Assembly (NCBI GenBank): GCA_019243075.1
Contig: JAFAUV010000003.1
Span: 1-8,677, forward strand
Direction: 5' to 3'
Source of the DNA: Bradyrhizobium sp.
GTDB taxonomy: Bacteria; Pseudomonadota; Alphaproteobacteria; Rhizobiales; Xanthobacteraceae
DNA length: 8,677 nt
Shown here: piece by piece, positions 1 through 5,842 of the stretch
Numbering within the stretch: position 1 is the stretch's first letter
Layout of the letters: each line of letters starts with the position of its first letter
Position numbers and translations under genes: made by a program
The notes under the pieces: model-generated
What the model was told of the DNA's origin: nothing
Seen by the model: only the letters and a program-made list of their open reading frames with translations
Databases searched by the model: none

Positions 1-95
1 TGCGCCGTGGGGAGAAACGCGCCGACAAGGCCATCGGCGACACCAGCCCCGAGGAGGTCACCTCTCTCATCACCGGCGCGAAGGAGGCCGCGTGA
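1..95 (+). CDS. Sugar ABC transporter ATP-binding protein, C-terminal end (partial)
   Basis: Only the last 30 codons are in the window, read in the frame that starts at base 3 and ends at the TGA at 93-95. They encode a tail with the phrase SPEEVTSLITGA followed by KEAA. A tail of this type (…EEV..LITGA) is common at the C-terminus of the double-domain ATPases of carbohydrate (CUT2, ribose/xylose-type) importers. No Walker or signature motif is visible because they lie upstream of the window. The permease and binding-protein genes immediately downstream support the assignment. The ATPase would sit on the cytoplasmic face and power uptake. The stop codon shares one base with the next start codon, so the two genes are probably translationally coupled. 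Confidence 0.8.
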   Translation, partial: RRGEKRADKAIGDTSPEEVTSLITGAKEAA

Positions 96-1177
96 TGGCC
101 ACGCCGCTGGAATCTCCGATCATCTTCACCAATATCGGCAAAGCCAGATGGTGGCGGAGTGGCATCTTTGCCTCGCAGACCGGCTACGTCCTGCTCGCTC
201 TTGTGGCGCTGTTCGTGGTGATGCACTTCGCCAGCCCCTATTTCCTCACCGAAGGCAACATGCAGAACGTTGCGAAGAACTTTTCGTTCATCGCCATCGC
301 CACGCTCGGCGTGACCCTCGTCATCATCACCGGCGGCATCGACCTTTCGGTCGGCTCGATGATGTGCTTTTCAGCGATCATCACCTCGATGATCATGACG
401 CATCTCTCGACGCCGGGCATGGCGGGCGCGGAGTGGTTCGTGCATCTGGCGGCCGACGGCAAGACCGTAATTGCCAGTGTGCCCGGTGCGATCCTGCTCG
501 TCTCGGTCCTGGCGGGGCTCGGCGTCGCGCTGGTCGTCGGCCTTGTCAACGGCTTCTGCATCGCGGTGCTCGAGCTGTCACCCTTCGTCACGACGCTCGG
601 CATGCTCTCGATCGTCAGAGGCCTCGGCTATGTCGTCACCAACGGCCGCGGCAGTTTCCCCGGCGGTCCCGAAGCGGATTATTTCTATGCGCTGACGTCA
701 GGCATCGTGTTCGGCATGCCGGCGCCCTTCATCTATCTCGTGGTTCTCGGCGTGGCGATGGCGGTGGTGCTGCACCACACGGGTTTCGGCCGCCACGTCT
801 TCGCCCTCGGCGGCAATGAGCGGGCGGCGGCGCTGACCGGCATCCCGGTCGTGCGGGTGAAGATCGAGGTTTACGTGATCTGCGCGCTCGCGGCGGGTCT
901 GCAGGGTATCATCGTCTCCGGCTGGCTGGGATCGGCGCCCGCGAACATGGCGACGTCCTATGAGCTCAACGTCATCGCGGCCGCCGTCATCGGCGGTGCC
1001 AATCTCGCCGGCGGCATCGGCGGCCCGCTCGGCGCCATCGTCGGCTGCATGCTGCTCGAGGTGATCCGCAATGGCCTCGTGCTCGCGCAGGTCAATTCCT
1101 ATTGGCAGCAGGCTCTGGTGGGCGTGATCATCATCGTGGCAGTGCTGATCGATCGCATCCGGTCGCGCCTGGGCTGA
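95..1177 (+). CDS. Carbohydrate ABC transporter permease (RbsC/XylH-type, BPD_transp_2)
   Basis: This 360-residue polytopic inner-membrane protein forms the channel of a CUT2-type sugar importer. It has a hydrophilic N-terminus of about 28 residues, then a series of hydrophobic segments. Two family hallmarks are clear: GGIDLSVGS at residues 80-88, and the glycine-rich loop IGGANLAGGIGG at about 299-310, which is the likely contact with the ATPase. The length matches the family. A periplasmic-type insertion (about 103-128, containing AEWFVHLAADGK) follows the second conserved block. I chose the ATG at 95 because AAGGAGG at 81-87 lies 7 bases upstream; an in-frame GTG at 92 is possible but too close to that site. 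The ATG overlaps the upstream stop (TGATG), indicating coupling to the ATPase gene. The substrate cannot be read from this subunit. Confidence 0.95.
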   Translation: MATPLESPIIFTNIGKARWWRSGIFASQTGYVLLALVALFVVMHFASPYFLTEGNMQNVAKNFSFIAIATLGVTLVIITGGIDLSVGSMMCFSAIITSMIMTHLSTPGMAGAEWFVHLAADGKTVIASVPGAILLVSVLAGLGVALVVGLVNGFCIAVLELSPFVTTLGMLSIVRGLGYVVTNGRGSFPGGPEADYFYALTSGIVFGMPAPFIYLVVLGVAMAVVLHHTGFGRHVFALGGNERAAALTGIPVVRVKIEVYVICALAAGLQGIIVSGWLGSAPANMATSYELNVIAAAVIGGANLAGGIGGPLGAIVGCMLLEVIRNGLVLAQVNSYWQQALVGVIIIVAVLIDRIRSRLG

Positions 1178-1207
1178 AACGGTTCTTCCGGGAGGATAAA
1201 AATGATC

Positions 1208-1246
1208 GCCTATCCGCCTCCCCAAGCCGCTGATTTCAAGATAGGC
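1208..1246 (+). promoter_or_regulatory. Hairpin between permease and binding-protein genes
   Basis: GCCTATC at 1208-1214 and GATAGGC at 1240-1246 are perfect 7-base inverted repeats with a 25-base loop. They lie in the 90-base gap between the permease stop and the preferred start of the binding-protein gene. A weak stem here could stabilise or process the mRNA so that the binding protein is made in excess of the membrane subunits, a pattern known from other binding-protein-dependent operons. That role is inference. The hairpin also separates two possible translation starts: ATG 1202, preceded by GGGAGGA at 1190-1196, and ATG 1268, preceded by GGAGG at 1257-1261. Confidence 0.35.
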
Positions 1247-1267
1247 AGTAAAATGTGGAGGGAAGCA

Positions 1268-2200
1268 ATGAGGAAGCTCGTTCTCGCCGGCATGGCTGTC
1301 GCCCTGCTGGCCACGCCGTCGTTCGCCCAGAGCTACAAATTCGTGATCGTGCCCAAGGCGATGAACAATCCGTTCTTCGACTTCGCGCGCGACGGCTGCG
1401 AGAAGCGTGCCAAGGAGCTCGGCAACATCGAATGCATCTATAAAGGGCCCGTCGAGCACGAGCCGGCGACGCAAGCGCAGATCATCCAGGATTTCATCAC
1501 CCAGAAGGTGGACGGCCTTGCCATCTCGGTCGCCGACGTTGCCGCGATGACCAAATCGATCGAGGCGGCGACCGCTGCCGGAATTGCGGTCATCACCTTT
1601 GACGCGGACGCGCCGGGCTCGAAGCGGATTGCCTATATCGGCACCAACAACAAGGAGTTCGGCATGGCCCTTGGCAAGCAATTGCTGAAGCTCCGCCCCG
1701 ACGGCGGCAAATACGCCATGATCTCCGGTGGGCCTGGCGCGCAGAATCTGGCTGAACGCGTCGATGGCGTCCGCGAAGCGCTCAAGGGTTCGAAGTGGAC
1801 CGAAGTGCCGGGCTCGCCGACCTTCTGCAATGACGATCCCGCGCTTGGCGTGCAGCAGATGACGGATCTGCGCACCGCCACCCCTGATCTCGCGGCCATC
1901 ATCCCGGTCGGCGGTTGGCCGATGTTCGCGCCGGAAGGCTTCAAGGCGTTTGCCAACAAGAGCAAGAAGGACATCGACGCAGGCAAGTTCACGCTCATCG
2001 TGGCCGACACGCTGAGGATGCAGCTCGAGCTGCTGCACGAGGGTTATGCCAATGCGCTGGTCGGCCAGCGTCCGTTCGAGATGGGCGAGAAATCGATGGA
2101 TACCTTGCTTGCCATCAAGAAGGGCCAAAAAGTGCCGGAGATCATCTACACTGGCCTTGACCTTGTGACGAAGGACAACGTTTCAACGATGTTGAAATAG
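1268..2200 (+). CDS. Periplasmic sugar-binding protein of the ABC transporter (Peripla_BP_4 type)
   Basis: This 310-residue protein captures the substrate in the periplasm and delivers it to the permease. Residues 1-20 are a classical Sec signal peptide: MRK, a hydrophobic core, then PSFA before Q21. The mature part starts with a beta strand (KFVIVPKA) and the MNNPFF motif, typical of ribose/galactose-type binding proteins. It also contains KVDGLAISV, the ITFDAD sugar-contact motif and IGTNN, the usual signature of this fold. Three cysteines are present (C44, C56 and one in PTFCNDDP); the first two could form a disulfide. I chose ATG 1268 because it gives a compact signal peptide and has GGAGG six bases upstream. 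An in-frame ATG at 1202 also has a strong ribosome site and would add 22 residues. The protein does not look like FrcB, and I cannot name the substrate. Confidence 0.93.
   Translation: MRKLVLAGMAVALLATPSFAQSYKFVIVPKAMNNPFFDFARDGCEKRAKELGNIECIYKGPVEHEPATQAQIIQDFITQKVDGLAISVADVAAMTKSIEAATAAGIAVITFDADAPGSKRIAYIGTNNKEFGMALGKQLLKLRPDGGKYAMISGGPGAQNLAERVDGVREALKGSKWTEVPGSPTFCNDDPALGVQQMTDLRTATPDLAAIIPVGGWPMFAPEGFKAFANKSKKDIDAGKFTLIVADTLRMQLELLHEGYANALVGQRPFEMGEKSMDTLLAIKKGQKVPEIIYTGLDLVTKDNVSTMLK
2181..2197 (+). repeat. Perfect inverted repeat at the 3' end of the binding-protein gene
   Basis: TTTCAAC (2181-2187) and GTTGAAA (2191-2197) flank a 3-base spacer, directly before the TAG stop. The stem is AT-rich and no T-run follows, so it is not a convincing intrinsic terminator, though it is the only hairpin at the end of this operon. 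It may be a chance result of codon use. Bases 2201-2284 downstream hold nothing I can identify. Confidence 0.4.
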
Positions 2201-2284
2201 CAGCGTTCACAGCCTCGCGCGCGATGAGCCGGCGCCAATCCTCGATGCTGAGCAGCCTCCATCCGCTTGCCGTTTCCGCGCCGA

Positions 2285-2690
2285 CGCCACAAATTTCATC
2301 TTCCGTTTTTCCGAAAAATGTGCTTATCTCCGCCCATCCTGATTCGCCGGAGGGGCGCTGCGCATCGTCACGGGTGTTGGATCGGGATGCGGTGGACGCG
2401 ATTCACCTCGCCGGACGAGCGGCGTGAAGCGCGGACGGCCAAGGCGTGTGGTCCTGATCTCCCGACGCTGAGATCAAGCTTTGCGGGACGTTTCGCAAGG
2501 CGACGGGGGCTAGAAAGCCCGGCACCCCGGGGAGAGCGCGCTATAGGCGTTAACACCATCGCGCAGGGAATGCCGGAATGTTTCGGCGTACCTGTGGTGA
2601 CTTGCTTGCGTGCTTTCTTCACCGCACGCAAGGCTGCGGGTGCGATCGAGCATCCGGCATTCCCTGCGCCCTCTCCTAGGTGAGGGTCGC
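2285..2690. repeat. Dispersed structured intergenic repeat of the Bradyrhizobium type (approximate limits)
   Basis: The gap between the binding-protein gene and the MAPEG gene has no credible coding sequence, but it resembles a repeat family I recall from Bradyrhizobium-group genomes. Those copies are often mis-annotated as small hypothetical proteins. The telltale chance translations here are DERREARTAK, IAQGMPE and HPAFPAPS on the + strand, and GAGNAGCS and IPCAMVLT on the - strand. The element carries several stems: 2479-2485 with 2494-2500 (one G·U pair), 2507-2511 with 2516-2520 (AGAA loop), the palindrome CCCCGGGG at 2525-2532, the long hairpin at 2561-2669, and 2669-2673 with 2682-2686. 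The limits are approximate, judged from where the remembered resemblance starts and stops. No transposase or flanking target duplication is visible. The repeat-family call rests on memory; the stems are read directly. Confidence 0.6.
2561..2669 (+). repeat. 109-base long hairpin, core of the intergenic repeat
   Basis: The outer arms are a perfect 16-base inverted repeat: GCGCAGGGAATGCCGG (2561-2576) with its complement at 2654-2669. The pairing can extend to 2580/2651 with one bulge. Next, CGTACCTGTGGT (2587-2598) pairs along its whole length with GCTGCGGGTGCG (2633-2644), if G·U pairs are allowed. The tip is a perfect 9-base stem, CTTGCGTGC (2605-2613) with 2624-2632, and a 10-base loop. The middle helix needs five G·U pairs as + strand RNA, but would have A·C mismatches as - strand RNA, which hints that the + strand is the functional transcript. 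The base pairing is seen in the sequence; any RNA function is inference. Confidence 0.75.
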
Positions 2691-2743
2691 GCTTCACGCA
2701 TCACTCGGGCATCTGGTGCCGCGGGAACGCGAAGGCGCGTCGT

Positions 2744-2772
2744 CTGTTGGGTCTTTCCTACACGACCCACAG
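2744..2772 (-). terminator. Hairpin across the MAPEG stop codon, possible weak terminator
   Basis: The arms at 2744-2753 (CTGTTGGGTC) and 2764-2772 (GACCCACAG) are complementary except for one extra T. The loop of ten bases includes the MAPEG stop codon. Read on the - strand, no T-run follows the stem, so a classical intrinsic terminator is not supported. It is the only stem at the 3' end of this gene. Confidence 0.3.
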
Positions 2773-3156
2773 CTTACGGATCAGCGGCAGGAAGAAGATC
2801 GCGATGTTGATGATGAAGCCGACGTTCCAGAGGATAGACCGCAGCCGCGGGCGGTTGCCGATATAGGTCAGGACATAGGCGACGCGCACGATGAGAAACA
2901 GCACCGCAAGCTCGTTGATCAAATTCTGCGGCGCGGCGCGGAATTCGGCGAGCAGGACGGCCGCGGCAAAGAACGGAAAGGCCTCGATGCCGTTCTGGTG
3001 GGCACCCAGCGCGCGGGCGCGGATGGCATCCCGGTAAAAGGCAGGGTCGCGTGGCATGGAATTGTCATATTGCCGAAACCCGATCCATTTGATCGGCACG
3101 ATCGTCAACAAATAGAGCGCCACCACCCCAAAGATGCAGTATTCAGCGACCGTCAT
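2758..3156 (-). CDS. MAPEG-family small membrane protein
   Basis: This 132-residue protein has the layout of the MAPEG superfamily (membrane-associated proteins in eicosanoid and glutathione metabolism). There are four hydrophobic segments, at about 5-25, 60-75, 80-100 and 112-130. The cytoplasmic-side motif RALGAHQNGIEAFPFF at residues 48-63 is the family's most conserved stretch, with the Arg, His, Asn and Glu that bind glutathione in characterised members. Bacterial members of this size are common in alphaproteobacteria, and most have no known substrate. The chosen ATG (3154-3156 on the + strand) has GGGGAG just upstream. A much longer reading frame continues upstream but runs antisense to hemH, so I treat that extension as chance. 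The gene is divergent from hemH, with 87 bases between the starts. Confidence 0.9.
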   Translation of the reverse strand: MTVAEYCIFGVVALYLLTIVPIKWIGFRQYDNSMPRDPAFYRDAIRARALGAHQNGIEAFPFFAAAVLLAEFRAAPQNLINELAVLFLIVRVAYVLTYIGNRPRLRSILWNVGFIINIAIFFLPLIRKLWVV

Positions 3157-3184
3157 GCGTCTCCCCCGCGCAATCGCGCCAGAC

Positions 3185-3212
3185 ACTATCGAAACCGCGG
3201 CCTTCTTGACAA
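3185..3212 (-). promoter_or_regulatory. Possible sigma-70-type promoter for the MAPEG gene
   Basis: On the - strand, TTGTCA (3207-3212) lies 16 bases ahead of GATAGT (3185-3190), inside the 87-base gap between the divergent MAPEG and hemH genes. The -35 matches five of six consensus bases and the -10 matches four of six. The same site reads TTGACA on the + strand at 3206-3211, but no acceptable -10 follows it there. This is a pattern match only. Confidence 0.3.
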
Positions 3213-3243
3213 GCAGGAGAGGCCGCGCCAAGCGGATCGGAAC

Positions 3244-4281
3244 ATGACCACCGTCGTTCCCATTGAAAATGCCAAGCCGGCCCTCGCCGCAAGGCTGCCG
3301 CATGTCGGCGTGCTGCTGGTCAATCTCGGCACGCCCGACACCGCCGATGCCAAGGGCGTGCGGGTCTACCTGAAGGAATTTCTCTCCGATCCGCGTGTGA
3401 TCGAGGACCAGGGCCTCCTCTGGAAGCTGATCCTCAACGGCATCATCCTGCGCACCCGTCCGCGCAGCAAGGCGCGCGATTACCGGAAGATCTGGAACCA
3501 TGAGCGCGATGAATCGCCGCTCAAAACGATCACGCGGGCCCAGGCCGAGAAGCTCGCGCGCGGCGTCGCCGGTCACGACCATGTCGAGGTCGACTGGGCG
3601 ATGCGCTATGGCAATCCGTCGATCAAGGCCGGCATCGAGGCGCTGGTGAAGCGCGGTTGCGAGCGGCTGTTGGTGGTGCCGCTCTATCCGCAATATTCGG
3701 CCGCGACCTCGGCCACGGTCTGCGACGCGGCGTTCCGCGTGCTGGGCTCGATGCGGGCGCAGCCGACCCTGCGGGTGACACCTCCTTATTATGACACGCC
3801 GGAGTATATCGAGGCGGTCGCCACATCGATCGAGGCGCATCTGGCCACGCTGTCCTACCAGCCGGAATTGATTGTGGCATCCTTTCACGGCATGCCGAAG
3901 GATTATGTGGACCGGGGCGATCCCTATCAGGCCCAATGCATCGCGACGGTGGATGCTCTTCGCGCGCGGCTCGGGCTCGAGGCCTCAAAGCTGTTGCTGA
4001 CCTTCCAGTCGCGTTTTGGCAATGCCGAGTGGCTGCAGCCCTACACCGACAAGACCATCGAGCAACTGGCCAAGAACGGCGTCAAGCGCGTCGCCGTGGT
4101 CATGCCCGGCTTTGCCGCGGACTGCCTGGAGACGCTGGAGGAGGTCGCGCAGGAGAACGCCGACATTTTCCGGCACAATGGCGGCGAGGCGTTTTCCGCA
4201 ATCCCATGTCTCAACGACAGCGACGACGGCATGAATGTTATCCGTGCCCTCGTGCTGCGCGAGTTGCAGGGATGGATTTAG
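3244..4281 (+). CDS. hemH: Ferrochelatase (protoporphyrin IX:Fe2+ chelatase)
   Basis: HemH inserts ferrous iron into protoporphyrin IX, the last step of protoheme synthesis, in the cytoplasm or at the inner-membrane face. The 345-residue length is normal for the rhizobial enzyme. Family motifs are intact: VGVLLVNLGTPDT near the N-terminus, YPQYSAATSATV in the middle, the signature SFHGMPKDYVDRGDPY with the metal-site His at 215, and FAADCLETLEE with the catalytic Glu at 296. The C-terminus ends LRELQGWI, as I recall for Bradyrhizobium HemH. The start at 3244 has only a weak ribosome site (GCGGA at 3232-3236). It is supported because TTVVPI followed by a short variable linker matches the expected N-terminus, and the reading frame upstream is non-homologous. 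No Irr-type (ICE) operator was recognised upstream. The gene stands alone, 58 bases before the GT87 gene. Confidence 0.97.
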   Translation: MTTVVPIENAKPALAARLPHVGVLLVNLGTPDTADAKGVRVYLKEFLSDPRVIEDQGLLWKLILNGIILRTRPRSKARDYRKIWNHERDESPLKTITRAQAEKLARGVAGHDHVEVDWAMRYGNPSIKAGIEALVKRGCERLLVVPLYPQYSAATSATVCDAAFRVLGSMRAQPTLRVTPPYYDTPEYIEAVATSIEAHLATLSYQPELIVASFHGMPKDYVDRGDPYQAQCIATVDALRARLGLEASKLLLTFQSRFGNAEWLQPYTDKTIEQLAKNGVKRVAVVMPGFAADCLETLEEVAQENADIFRHNGGEAFSAIPCLNDSDDGMNVIRALVLRELQGWI

Positions 4282-4339
4282 AGAAGACTGAAAGCCGCCG
4301 TGAACCGAGCCTTTACGCCTGTGACGCTACGATCGGGCC

Positions 4340-5566
4340 ATGACAAATTCGGTCCGGGCAGCCGCTTCGCCATTTGAGAGGCCTTATGCCGTGTTCGCTG
4401 CGCTGGCCGCGGCGATCCTGTTCGCCATCGTCGCCTGGGACTTCAAACTGGCCGCGGCCCAGTCGTTTCCGGATTTCATACTCGATCCCGGCGGATTTCC
4501 GGTCGGGCGGGATTTTCTCAACACCTGGATGGGCGGCCGCTCGGCGTTTGCGGGCGGGCCGGCGGCCTGGTTCGATTCCGACGTCTACAGGGCTGCGGTG
4601 GCGACGGTGACCGGCATCCGCGATCTTGCCCCCTTATATTGGTCCTATCCGCCGCACCTTCTGTTTTTCATCTGGCCGTTCGGCCTGCTGCCGTTTTTGC
4701 CCTCCTACGTGGTGTGGTGCGTCGCCGGGCTCGGCCTCTATGTGTGGACGGCGGTCGCCGCCGGCGTCGACCGCAGATACTGGTTGTTTCTCGCCGTCGC
4801 GCCGGCCGTCGCGGTGAACGTGTTCCTGGGCCAAAACGGATTTTTGACCGCGGCGCTTTTGATCGGCGGACTGGCGAATATCGATCGCCGACCGATCATC
4901 GCTGGAATCCTGTTCGGCATCCTGACGATCAAGCCGCAGTTCGGGCTGTTGCTGCCGGTCATGCTGCTGCTGGCGGGACATTGGCGCGTCATTGCCTCGG
5001 CGCTCGTCACGACGCTGCTGCTTGTCGCGGCGACGGCTGTGATGTTCGGCCCGGATATCTGGATGCAGTATTTGCACAAGGTGGTGCCGCAACAGCATGA
5101 GCTGATCAACGTCGCCGGAATCAAGGGCTGGCCGATCGTTGCCTCCGCCTTTGTCAACGCCCGCCTGATCGGTCTGCCGGATGGTTGGGCCTGGGTCATC
5201 CAAGGGGCGGCGTCGGCCAGCGCGTTTGGCGCCGTCGTCTGGACGTTCTGGCACAGGCGGGACCCGGTGCTCTCGCAGGCGCTCTACGTCACCGCGACCT
5301 TCGTGTTTTCGCCTTGGATATTGAACTACGACATGGTCGTGTTCGGATGGGTGGTTGCGCTGTTGCGGCAGCGCGCCGACGAGACCCCTGTCGACCACGC
5401 TCTATCGCTGGCGATATGGATGTTGCCCGTTCTGATGTTTCCATTGGGTTTTGCGCATATTCCCGCTGCGCTGTTCCTCCTCCCGCTGTTTGGCGCTCGT
5501 CTGCTATGGCGGTTGGCTCGTGGTGCTTCCGAGCAAGCGCCGTCCGCCGTGCTGCTGGCTTCCTGA
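4340..5566 (+). CDS. GT87-family (DUF2029) polytopic glycosyltransferase
   Basis: This 408-residue multi-pass inner-membrane protein fits glycosyltransferase family 87, a GT-C fold group that uses polyprenyl-phosphate-linked sugars. Visible features are a first membrane segment at about 16-33, GRDFLNTWMGGRSAF at 56-70 with Asp58 in the position expected for the catalytic Asp after the first helix, WSYPPH at 101-106, the GQNG motif at 164-167, GILTIKPQFG at 193-202, and SPWILNYDMVV in the C-terminal half. Known members of this family include mycobacterial mannosyltransferases; the acceptor in this bacterium cannot be predicted. No strong ribosome site precedes ATG 4340, but the homologous region starts soon after it. 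The gene is 58 bases from hemH and could be co-transcribed with it; I see no functional link between the two. Confidence 0.85.
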   Translation: MTNSVRAAASPFERPYAVFAALAAAILFAIVAWDFKLAAAQSFPDFILDPGGFPVGRDFLNTWMGGRSAFAGGPAAWFDSDVYRAAVATVTGIRDLAPLYWSYPPHLLFFIWPFGLLPFLPSYVVWCVAGLGLYVWTAVAAGVDRRYWLFLAVAPAVAVNVFLGQNGFLTAALLIGGLANIDRRPIIAGILFGILTIKPQFGLLLPVMLLLAGHWRVIASALVTTLLLVAATAVMFGPDIWMQYLHKVVPQQHELINVAGIKGWPIVASAFVNARLIGLPDGWAWVIQGAASASAFGAVVWTFWHRRDPVLSQALYVTATFVFSPWILNYDMVVFGWVVALLRQRADETPVDHALSLAIWMLPVLMFPLGFAHIPAALFLLPLFGARLLWRLARGASEQAPSAVLLAS

Positions 5567-5842
5567 GGCGATGCACTCCACCCGCAAACTCGTTCTTGAC
5601 AGCCATCACCGCGGCGACCTGAAACAAGCAATTTCCTCAGAGGCGGTAAGCCGCTTAGCCTATTGCAATGTCTTCCATCTGGCAGCTTTCAGGCCGCATA
5701 CCTACCTGATCTGTTGCGACAACGGCCACATGAACCGACGCCGCCGGCACGCCGACAAAACAACGGCGTCGCGAGCAGTTTCTGGCGGGCATTTGGCGCG
5801 CGACCACGGGAGCTCGCGCTGGGAGGAAAGCTGGGAGGAAAT
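5567..5842 (+). other. Non-coding leader between GT87 and qmcA
   Basis: These 276 bases hold no convincing gene. A reading frame in phase with qmcA extends back to 5663, but its translation (MQCLPSGSFQ…) has no family features and is rich in Arg and Pro, as expected for chance. A TTGACA occurs at 5596-5601 without a good -10. GCGG/CCGC forms a small stem near 5645. A perfect 8-base inverted repeat, CGACGCCG (5736-5743) with CGGCGTCG (5764-5771), could form a hairpin with a 20-base loop in the transcript ahead of qmcA. The promoter of the qmcA-nfeD operon most likely lies here. Confidence 0.5.
5820..5842 (+). promoter_or_regulatory. Duplicated ribosome-binding site ahead of qmcA
   Basis: TGGGAGGAAA occurs twice, at 5820-5829 and 5832-5841, with a 12-base period. 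The downstream copy places GGAGG (5834-5838) four bases before ATG 5843 and decides the start. The upstream copy is too far away to pair productively for this start and may act as a standby ribosome site, or it may be a remnant of a short tandem duplication. Confidence 0.6.

Noticed and set aside
698..2128. Long - strand reading frame (476 codons) opposite the permease and binding-protein genes
   Set aside because: It is a mirror of two strongly supported genes in high-GC DNA. Its translation is rich in Arg, His and Asp, with no domain or membrane pattern.
2224..2770. Several small reading frames on both strands in the gap before the MAPEG gene
   Set aside because: They overlap each other, have no good ribosome sites and give the low-complexity Arg/Pro/Ser translations typical of the repeat element.
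3206..3211. TTGACA as a -35 box for hemH
   Set aside because: No acceptable -10 follows at 16-18 bases, and the same bases fit better as the opposite-strand MAPEG promoter.
2680..3243. In-frame N-terminal extension of hemH back to 2680
   Set aside because: It is antisense to the MAPEG gene, lacks ferrochelatase features and would exceed the normal family length by 188 residues.
3157..3936. Upstream extension of the MAPEG reading frame opposite hemH
   Set aside because: The family domain begins at the ATG at 3154-3156, which has a ribosome site; the extension is a shadow of hemH.
4634..5398. 254-codon - strand reading frame opposite the GT87 gene
   Set aside because: Its charged, Arg/Gln/Asp-rich translation has no family features and it mirrors a clear membrane protein.
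5596..5601. TTGACA as the qmcA promoter -35
   Set aside because: The bases 17-18 downstream (CTGAAA/TGAAAC) are not a -10 element, so I did not list it as a promoter.
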